NCBI RefSeq assembly: GCF_001704155.1
Contig: NZ_CP016294.1
Location: forward strand, 1,485,501 to 1,549,500
Source of the DNA: Stenotrophomonas rhizophila
Lineage (GTDB): Bacteria > Pseudomonadota > Gammaproteobacteria > Xanthomonadales > Xanthomonadaceae
Length of the DNA: 64,000 nucleotides
Direction: 5' to 3'
Shown: in pieces, positions 17,761 through 25,300 of the stretch
Layout of the letters: the number at the start of each line of letters is the position of its first letter
Numbering within the stretch: the stretch's first letter is position 1
Made by a program: the position numbers and the translations under genes
The notes under the pieces: model-generated
Databases searched by the model: none
What the model saw: the letters and a program-made list of their open reading frames with translations, nothing else
Told to the model about the DNA's origin: nothing

Positions 17761-18618
17761 TTACTCGGCCTGCTTGAGCCACTGCAGGCGGGTACTGGCG
17801 CCGGCTTCGCCCAGATACTGCTTCAGCGCAGGCATGGCCGGGGCCAGCACCTGGTCGAACTGCCAGGGCGGGTTGAGCAACAGCATGCCACTGCCGTTGA
17901 GCCGAAGGGGAGAGTCATCGGGCCGAACCAGTAGTTCTACTGTAAGCACCGACTTCACCGGCAGGGCGCAGGCCTTGCGCAGGAAGTGCAGGATGGTGCG
18001 GCGCTGCTTGATCGGGAACCAGATGGCGAAGCTGGCCTGCGGCCACCGCGCCAGGATCTCGCTCACCGAGGCAAGGATGCGCTGGTACTCGGCATCCTGG
18101 CCCTCGTAGGGCGGGTCGATCAGGACCAGGCCACGGCCGATCTTCACGCCGTTGGCCTTGGGCGGCAGCAGCGCCTTGTTCTGTGCGTAGCCGTCGGCGT
18201 GCAGCACCGCCACCCGGCTGTCATGCGCGAACAGCGCCTTGAGCGAGGCCGCTTCGGCATCCTGCAGCTCGCAGACGGCCATGCGGTCCTGCTCGCGCAG
18301 GGTCTGCGCGCTCAGCAGGGGCGAGCCGGGGTAGCTGATCATCGCTCCGACCGGGTTGTCGGCCTGCACCGCCTTGAGGTAACGCTCGACCACGGCCGGC
18401 AGCTTGGGCTGGGCCATCAGCCGCATCACCCCTTCCTCGGCCTCCAGGGTCTTGCGGCTTTCCTCGCTGGCCAGCAGGTAGCGGCCAGCGCCGCCGTGGG
18501 TGTCCAGCACGAAGAACGGGCTGTCCTTGCGCTTGAAGGTGTCGAGCAGGGCAAGCTGGACGATGTGCTTGAGCACATCGGCGTGGTTGCCGGCATGGAA
18601 GGCGTGGCGGTAATTCAT
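17761..18618 (-). CDS. rlmJ: 23S rRNA (adenine-2030-N6)-methyltransferase
   Basis: 285 residues beginning MNYRHAFHAGNHADVLKH, the hallmark start of RlmJ. It continues with the SAM-binding strand VLDTHGGAGRY and the N6-adenine methyltransferase catalytic motif DPPYEGQ near residue 165. It methylates A2030 of 23S rRNA. It is divergent from creB with only 45 bases between the start codons, so the promoters are compact or overlap. The frame extends far upstream through creB, but the conserved N-terminus fixes the start. Confidence 0.95.
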   Translation of the reverse strand: MNYRHAFHAGNHADVLKHIVQLALLDTFKRKDSPFFVLDTHGGAGRYLLASEESRKTLEAEEGVMRLMAQPKLPAVVERYLKAVQADNPVGAMISYPGSPLLSAQTLREQDRMAVCELQDAEAASLKALFAHDSRVAVLHADGYAQNKALLPPKANGVKIGRGLVLIDPPYEGQDAEYQRILASVSEILARWPQASFAIWFPIKQRRTILHFLRKACALPVKSVLTVELLVRPDDSPLRLNGSGMLLLNPPWQFDQVLAPAMPALKQYLGEAGASTRLQWLKQAE

Positions 18619-18663
18619 CGGCGCAGTGTACGGGGCGGCGGCCCCAGCGGCTATGCTGCGCGC

Positions 18664-19359
18664 ATGAACCGCCCCCTGCACAACGTCCTGGTCGTCGAAG
18701 ACGAAGCCGCCATCGCCGATACCGTGCTCTACGCGCTGCGCAGCGAGGGCTACGGGGCCCGCCACTGCCTGCTCGGCGGGCAGGCGCTGCAGCTGCTGCG
18801 GCAGGAGCCGGTGGACGTGGTGGTGCTGGACGTGGGCCTGCCGGACATGAGCGGCTTCGAGGTGTGCCGCACGCTGCGCACCTTCAGCGACGTGCCGGTG
18901 ATCTTCCTGACCGCCCGCAATGACGAATTCGACCGGGTGCTGGGTCTGGAGCTGGGCGCGGACGACTACGTGGCCAAGCCGTTCTCGCCGCGCGAGCTGG
19001 TGGCGCGGGTGCGGGCGCGGTTGCGCCGCGCGGTGGCACCGGCCCCTGCGGAGGCGGCCGGCTGGCAGCAGCATGGCCGCTTCGCGATCGACCGCGAAGG
19101 CCGCCGCATCCGCTTCGGCGAGCAGCTGCTGGACCTGACCCGCTACGAATACGCGCTGATGGCCGCACTGCTGCAGCGCCCCGGCGCGATCCTCAGCCGC
19201 GCCCAGCTGATGGACCGCGGCTGGGATACCGATGCCGACAGCGCCGACCGCACCGTGGACACCCACGTAAAGACCCTGCGCGCCAAGCTGCGCACCGCCG
19301 GGGCCGAGCCCGACCCGATCCGCACCCATCGCGGCGTGGGTTACGCGCTGGAGGTGTAG
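18664..19359 (+). CDS. creB: Response regulator CreB (OmpR/PhoB family)
   Basis: 231 residues. The receiver domain has the acidic pair EDE near the start, the phospho-acceptor Asp in VVVLDVGLPDMSG, the switch Thr in FLTARND and the Lys in AKPFSPREL. A winged-helix DNA-binding domain follows (LDLTRYEYALMAALLQRPG, DRTVDTHVKTLRAKL, RTHRGVGYAL). It is followed immediately by a CreC-like kinase and CreD, which identifies the system. In Stenotrophomonas and enterobacteria CreB controls creD and influences envelope stress and beta-lactam response. The start is ATG 18664. Confidence 0.92.
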   Translation: MNRPLHNVLVVEDEAAIADTVLYALRSEGYGARHCLLGGQALQLLRQEPVDVVVLDVGLPDMSGFEVCRTLRTFSDVPVIFLTARNDEFDRVLGLELGADDYVAKPFSPRELVARVRARLRRAVAPAPAEAAGWQQHGRFAIDREGRRIRFGEQLLDLTRYEYALMAALLQRPGAILSRAQLMDRGWDTDADSADRTVDTHVKTLRAKLRTAGAEPDPIRTHRGVGYALEV

Positions 19360-19360
19360 C

Positions 19361-20797
19361 GTGCGGCTGGGGCTGAAACTGTTCCTGGGCTTCTTCCTGA
19401 TCGTGGGCATCGCCGCATTCTTCGTGATGCGCGTGTTCGTCAATGAAGTGAAGCCCGGGGTGCGCCAGGCGATGGAGTCGACGCTGGTCGATGCGGCCAA
19501 CGTGCTGGCGGAAATGGCCGCGGCCGACCTCAAGGCCGGGCATATCCGCAACGGCCCGTTCGTGGCCAGCCTGGCGCGCGCGCAGCGCCGCGACCCCAAG
19601 GCGATGGTGTGGCGCTTTCCCAAGCGCAGCCTCGATTACCGCGTAACCATCACCGATGCGCGCGGCATCGTGGTGTACGACTCCACCGGGCAGGACATCG
19701 GCCGCGACAATTCGCGCTGGAACGATGTCTACCGCACCCTGCGCGGCGAATACGGCGCGCGCTCCAGCCCGGAGAAACCAGGTGATGAAGTGCATTCGGT
19801 AATGCACGTGGCCGCGCCGATCCATGATCCGGCCGACCCGGGCAAGCTGATCGGCGTGCTCAGCCTGGCCCAGCCCAACCGCAGCATCGACCCGTTCATC
19901 GCCGCCAGCCAGCGCGCCATTCTGCAGCGCGGCGCGTGGCTGATCGGACTGTCGGCACTGATCGGGCTGTTGATGACGGCCTGGCTGATGCACGGCGTGA
20001 ACCGTCTCAACCGCTATGCCAGGGCGGTCAGCGCCGGCGAACCGGTGCCGCCGCCAAGGCCGCGCCGCGACGAGATCGGTGATCTGGGCCAAGCGCTGGA
20101 AACCATGCGCCGCAAGCTGGAAGGCAAGGCGTACGTGGAGCAGTACGTGCAGTCGCTGACCCATGAGATGAAGAGCCCGCTGGCAGCGATCCGCGGCGCG
20201 GCCGAACTGCTGCAGGAGCCGCTGCCCGATGCTGACCGGGTGCATTTCGCACGCAGCATCCAGGGCCAGGAACAGCGCTTGACCGAAACCATCGACAAGC
20301 TGCTGGCGCTGGCCGAAGTGGAACAGCACGGCTGGCTGCAGAAGCGCGAACGCATCGCGCTGGCGCCGCTGCTGCAGGCCGCTGGCGATGCCGTGGCGAT
20401 GCGGGCGCAGGCGGCCGACGTCGCGGTGGACATCGAGATGGCCGACGATCTCGAGATCCAGGGCGATGCGTACCTGCTGCGGCAGGCCCTGAACAACCTG
20501 CTGGAGAACGCCCTGGCGTTTTCCAGCCCGGGCAGCCGGATCCAGCTGGGCGCTTCGCGCGAAGGCGATGGCGTGGTGCTGCGGGTGGCCGACCGTGGCA
20601 GCGGGGTACCAGAATACGCGCTGGAACGGGTGTTCGAGCGTTTCTACTCGCTGGCGCGGCCGGCCACCGGCCAGCGCAGTTCCGGCCTGGGCCTGTCGTT
20701 CGTACAGGAAGTGGCGCGCCTTCACGGCGGCCGCGCGAGCCTGCGCAACCGCGACGGCGGCGGCGCCATCGCGTCACTTCACATTCGCTTCAAATAG
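19361..20797 (+). CDS. creC: Sensor histidine kinase CreC
   Basis: 478 residues. An N-terminal transmembrane helix (LFLGFFLIVGIAAFFV) is followed by a periplasmic sensor of about 150 residues, a second helix (WLIGLSALIGLLMTAWLM) and a HAMP segment. The phospho-acceptor box is LTHEMKSPLAAIRG. The ATPase lobe has NNLLENAL (N box), DRGSGVP (G1), and GLGLSFV (G2). It autophosphorylates and transfers phosphate to CreB. The gene starts at GTG 19361 with GAGGTG at the end of creB as ribosome site, so the two are coupled. The 3' end also carries a cre-tag-like site for the next gene. Confidence 0.92.
   Translation: MRLGLKLFLGFFLIVGIAAFFVMRVFVNEVKPGVRQAMESTLVDAANVLAEMAAADLKAGHIRNGPFVASLARAQRRDPKAMVWRFPKRSLDYRVTITDARGIVVYDSTGQDIGRDNSRWNDVYRTLRGEYGARSSPEKPGDEVHSVMHVAAPIHDPADPGKLIGVLSLAQPNRSIDPFIAASQRAILQRGAWLIGLSALIGLLMTAWLMHGVNRLNRYARAVSAGEPVPPPRPRRDEIGDLGQALETMRRKLEGKAYVEQYVQSLTHEMKSPLAAIRGAAELLQEPLPDADRVHFARSIQGQEQRLTETIDKLLALAEVEQHGWLQKRERIALAPLLQAAGDAVAMRAQAADVAVDIEMADDLEIQGDAYLLRQALNNLLENALAFSSPGSRIQLGASREGDGVVLRVADRGSGVPEYALERVFERFYSLARPATGQRSSGLGLSFVQEVARLHGGRASLRNRDGGGAIASLHIRFK
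20778..20793 (+). promoter_or_regulatory. Candidate cre-tag (CreB binding site) before creD
   Basis: The sequence TTCAC-ATTCGC-TTCAA matches the known CreB direct repeat TTCAC-N6-TTCAC at 9 of 10 fixed positions. It lies inside the last codons of creC, 65 bases before the creD start, the expected place for a CreB-activated creD promoter. Confidence 0.6.
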
Positions 20798-20858
20798 ACC
20801 ACAAACCCCGCACACCGGCAGCGCTGAAGCTGGCACCCTTCCCAACCGAGGACGGGTG

Positions 20859-22178
20859 ATGAAATCCCTGAAGATGTTGTTGCGGTTCGCCATCGTGGGC
20901 GGGCTGATCCTGTTGCTGCTGATCCCGCTGATGATGATCAAAGGCGTGATCAGCGAACGCGAGGCGTACCGCGACCAGGCCTACCTGCGCGTGGCGCAGA
21001 GCCGGGCCGGCGCGCAGACCCTGACCGGGCCGATCCGGGTGGTGCCGTGGACCGATACCCGCCAGGTCGAAGTGGTCGACGCGGCCGGTACCAAGAAGAT
21101 CGAAACCCAGGTGGAGCAGAGCTACTGGCTGCAGATGCCGTCCAAGCTGGTCGTCGATGGCGGCATGCTGCCCGACGAACGCCGGGTTGGCCTGTTCCGC
21201 GTGCCGGTCTACACCTGGAAAGCCAAGGTCAGCGCCGAGTTCAGTGATGACGACTACCCGGTGAAGGCGGGGCGCGTGTACGGCACGCCGTACCTGGCGG
21301 TGGGCATTGCCGACGTGCGCGGCCTGGTCGGCTCGCCCGATCTGAAGGTGGATGGCGAAGCGCTCACGCTGCAGCCGGGCATCGGTGATGTCACCGGCAT
21401 CGGCAAGGGCCTGCACGTACCGCTGCAGGGCTTCGCCGACAACACCGGCGGCATGCTCAAGTCCAGCAGGGTGGACCTGTCGCTGGTGCTCGATGGCACC
21501 CGTTCGCTGGCGGTGGTGCCGGTCGGGGATGACAGCCGCATCGCGATCCGGTCGCCGTGGCCGCACCCGCTGTTCGGTGGCAGCTTCCTGCCCAATGAGC
21601 GCAAGGTGGGCGAGAAGGGCTTCGACGCCGAGTGGGCGGTATCCTCGCTGGCATCGGAGGCCCAGCGCCAGCTGCGCGACAACCGCGATGTGGAACCGGA
21701 AACGGTAAGCGTGGAGCTGGTCAACCCGGTCGACATCTATACCCAGGCCGACCGCGCCAGCAAGTACGGCATCCTCTTCATCGTGCTGACCTTCGTGGGC
21801 TTCATCCTGTTCGAGCTGATCAAGCGCCTGCGCATCCACCCGCTGCAGTACCTGATGGTGGGCCTGGCGCTGGCGATCTTCTTCCTGCTGCTGCTGAGCC
21901 TGTCCGAGCACATTCCGTTCTGGCTGGCGTATGTGGTGTCGGCGGTGGCGTGTATTGGATTGCAGGCGGTGTACCTGTCGGGCGTGCTGCGCAGCTGGGT
22001 GCGGGGCATGGGCTTTGCCGGGATGCTCACGGTGCTGTACGGCGCGCTGTACGGGTTGCTGGTGTCGGAGAACAATGCGTTGCTGATGGGCTCGCTGCTG
22101 CTGTTCGCGGTGCTGGCCACGGCGATGTGGATCACCCGCCGGATCGACTGGTACGAACTGGGGGCGGGCCTCAAGTAG
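20859..22178 (+). CDS. creD: Inner-membrane protein CreD
   Basis: 439 residues. A single N-terminal helix (LLRFAIVGGLILLLLIPLMMI) is followed by a conserved ISEREAYRDQA segment and a large periplasmic domain. About five helices end the protein (ILFIVLTFVGFILFELIKRL, LALAIFFLLLLSLSEHIPFW, and more), typical of CreD. CreD is the main CreB-regulated gene and affects envelope integrity and beta-lactam or colicin tolerance. The start ATG 20859 is preceded by GAGG; the longer frame starting inside creC is not used. It has a likely own promoter through the cre-tag-like site upstream. Confidence 0.92.
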   Translation: MKSLKMLLRFAIVGGLILLLLIPLMMIKGVISEREAYRDQAYLRVAQSRAGAQTLTGPIRVVPWTDTRQVEVVDAAGTKKIETQVEQSYWLQMPSKLVVDGGMLPDERRVGLFRVPVYTWKAKVSAEFSDDDYPVKAGRVYGTPYLAVGIADVRGLVGSPDLKVDGEALTLQPGIGDVTGIGKGLHVPLQGFADNTGGMLKSSRVDLSLVLDGTRSLAVVPVGDDSRIAIRSPWPHPLFGGSFLPNERKVGEKGFDAEWAVSSLASEAQRQLRDNRDVEPETVSVELVNPVDIYTQADRASKYGILFIVLTFVGFILFELIKRLRIHPLQYLMVGLALAIFFLLLLSLSEHIPFWLAYVVSAVACIGLQAVYLSGVLRSWVRGMGFAGMLTVLYGALYGLLVSENNALLMGSLLLFAVLATAMWITRRIDWYELGAGLK

Positions 22179-22200
22179 GCGGCGCTGACGTTATTCGCCA

Positions 22201-22231
22201 TCCCACACGACGCTTCCGGCTTCGTGTGGGA
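22201..22231. terminator. Hairpin after creD, possible terminator
   Basis: A perfect 10-base stem (TCCCACACGA paired with TCGTGTGGGA) has an 11-base loop, 22 bases after creD. No T-run follows, so it may act as an mRNA-end stabiliser rather than a terminator. Confidence 0.5.
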
Positions 22232-22318
22232 CCACCGGACGCTGCTGGGACAAGGGCGGGCTGGTAACCGCAGTGGATCGCGCTAGGTTCCAGCCCCTCG
22301 TCACCTCACCACACGTCC

Positions 22319-25300
22319 ATGGCGAACCTTACGTTGTCCCCGGTGGGCCGTGCTGGCGGCTCACCGGCCCGTCCGTCGTCCCCGCCATCGTCGCGCCACC
22401 GGCCTGCTGTCGCACCGGTGTCGATCCGCAACACACCGGCGTGCGCACCGACGCGCAGGCTGTGGTTGGACGGCATACCGCGCGGCGAGCTGGACGCGCT
22501 CGCCGCTGCCTTGCGACAGGGGCCGCTGGATGCCCATTTTTTCCTGACCCTGCAGCCGCACTTCCACCGCACGGCGCTGGCCGGGCCGATGGCGCAGGGG
22601 CTGGTGGACGATGCGCTGGACCGGCTGCTGCCTATGGCGCTTCCGCCGGCGCAGCGGGCCGCCTGGCGCAGCAGCCTGATGGCATTGCTGACCCTGCCAC
22701 GGGTGGACTGGGAAGTGCAGTGCGCACCGTTGCGGGCACTGCTTACCGACGTGGTCGCTCGCCGCAATACGCTACTGCAGGCGATGCGCGATGCCCTGTA
22801 CCGCCCGCTGGACCAGTCGCGACGTGACTGGAACGCAGCACTTGATGCCGAGCGCGCCCTCGGCATGGCAGACGCCCGCGAGGTTGCGCAGCGTTTGTGC
22901 GGCATGTCGCCATCCCGTCAGCGTGACGCGGTGCGCCAGCAGCTGTGCGACTGGATGCCGACACTGACCCCGGCGCAGGTCGACCGTGCGGTGGCACAGG
23001 CCGCTGCGGCCGCCGCGCTCAATGGCGCCTGCATCGATGCACGCAGCGCGCTGCCGGCGCTGTTCGACCGCGTCGATGACGCGGGCGTGCCGTTGATCGG
23101 CGATGCCCAGCGCGCCCGGATACTGGCGGCGCTGGACCGGCTGGCCGGCGGCGCCCCAGACGCCTTGCTGGCTACCCAGGGCGGCCGCGGGGACCGGCTG
23201 GGCCAGTGGCTGCTGTCGGTCGCCGAGCGTGCAGCCCTGGCCGCCACGACGCGCCACAGCCTGCGAAGCGCACTGGGCGATGCGGTGCTGTTCGTTGCCG
23301 GTCTCGCGCCCGGGATCAAGGCGCTGCGTTGGGGTACGGCGGACGCTGCGTTGCCAACAGGGAGCGCTGCGCCCATTCCAGCCATTGCCAGCGCGCCGCC
23401 CGCGGTGGCGTCGGGCGCAGCGCGGCAGGGCGGCCGCAGCATGCTGGCGCTGGCCGCAAGCCTGGTCGGCGGCGGGCTGGGCGTGGCGACGCTGGGCTGG
23501 CGCTGGGCATCCGCCGACACGCAGGCCACTGCGCCCACGGCGGACGTGCAACCGGAACGGAAGCCTGGTCCGGAATCGGACGCGGCGCGGGTGGACGAGC
23601 GGACGCAGCACGTAGTGCGGCTTCTGGACACTGTGATCGACCGCGACGGCGACGGATCGATCTGGGACGTGCTGTGGCAACGCGTGCACCAGAGCGCAGG
23701 AGGCGATGCGACGTCGCTGCGCGACACCGTGGCCACCCTGCTGGCGTCCAACGGGATCGCACGCGAGGTCATTGATGCGTTGGGCGGACCTCCGCCCGCG
23801 GAGGGCAGGGCGCGTGTACGCCGTGCGCTTCGCCCCCTCCCGGTGCCACGCAACGGCGGCGAAGGGCTGGATGCCACCGAGCGCACCCGGCTCGACGCGG
23901 CCACCCGCCTGCTGGTCGATGTGGCGCAGCAGGCGCCGCCGCCGGGCGCAGCCGCGCTCGCGCCACCGGCCGGGGTGGATCTGGCGGTGACGCGCTCGCG
24001 GATGCTGACCTGGGTGCAGTCGATGGGGCGCAACGCCAGCGAGCAGCACCAGCGCCTGACCGCGGCGTGGCGCCACGTGGTGGCCTCCGAGCGGGCGCTG
24101 ACCCTGTCCGCCGCCGCGCTGCCGAACCTCGACGCCGATCTCGCGCGCCTGGTCGCCGCCGACCTGCTCAACGTGACGGGCCAGCGGATCGACCCGACCA
24201 CGATCTACCTCAATACCTTCCAGCAAAGCCAGCAGTGGCGCGCCTGGGAAGCCGACCAGCTGCGCCCGCCCGGCGCGCTGTTCCGCAACCAGCATCGGCT
24301 GCTCCCGCCCGACCGGCGGGTACGCAGCGGGCTGGTCAGCACCCACACCCTGGTGGGGGCGGCACTGCTGCCGGTCGACGCCGACACGGGCCATGCCGGG
24401 CTCTACTACCGCTGCGTACCGGGAACCTACTTCCCGGTGCAGGAGTGCCGCGAGCTGACCCTGGAGGAGTTCAAAAGGGTGCAGGGGCGCGATTACCTGG
24501 GCGCCTTCCGCCGCCGGTACGACGCGTGCCTGGAACAGGCCTGGCATGCCCGCCCGACGCCGGGTTCGGAAGGGTTCGTCTCGGGCATCGGCCGGCGCCT
24601 GGCCGGCACGGCGGTGCTGTTGAATGCGGCGGGCCAGCTCGGCGACGACGCGGCCGCAGCGGTCAAGGTATTGACCGACTTCCCGACGCGTTTCGATCTT
24701 GCCGAAGCCGCCAACGGCCGCGCGCTGGCCCTGCCGGGCTGGCAGATCGACGTGCATGCGCTGGCGGCCAACGACCGTGGCCATGCGGTACCGCTGCACG
24801 GTGTGCTGCTGGTCACCGCGCAAGCCGCGGCCTCGCCGCAGGCGCCGATCACGCTGGTGATCAGCACCACCCGGATTCCGTTGATCGAGGCGTTCAACAG
24901 CAGCGACGCCGCGCTGCAGCAGCTTGCCGACGAGGTGCGCCACCAGTTGCCGGTGCGGGTGGCCGTCAACGAGCACGCGCGCTGGCAGCAGGGCGCGCTG
25001 CCTGTGGTGAAGGCCTACGGGATCGACGGCGACTTCCGCTGGGCCCTGTTCATGCAGGCGCTGGAGCTGCGGCATGCGCAGCTGCGCGCCGCAGGCCTGT
25101 CATCGCCTGCGCGCATCCGCGAGGCCTTCAATGCGCTCGATTCGGCGCTGGCCCTGCCGTACCTGCCGGTTCCCGTGCCGGTGTTGGCCGCGGCAGGCGA
25201 GCTGGCCGCGCTGGACATGGACGGTCTGAACGCGCGCAGCGCGGCGCACTGGACGGCGCGCTTTCCGGCCGGCACACCGGGTGCCCTGCGCAATGCCGAC

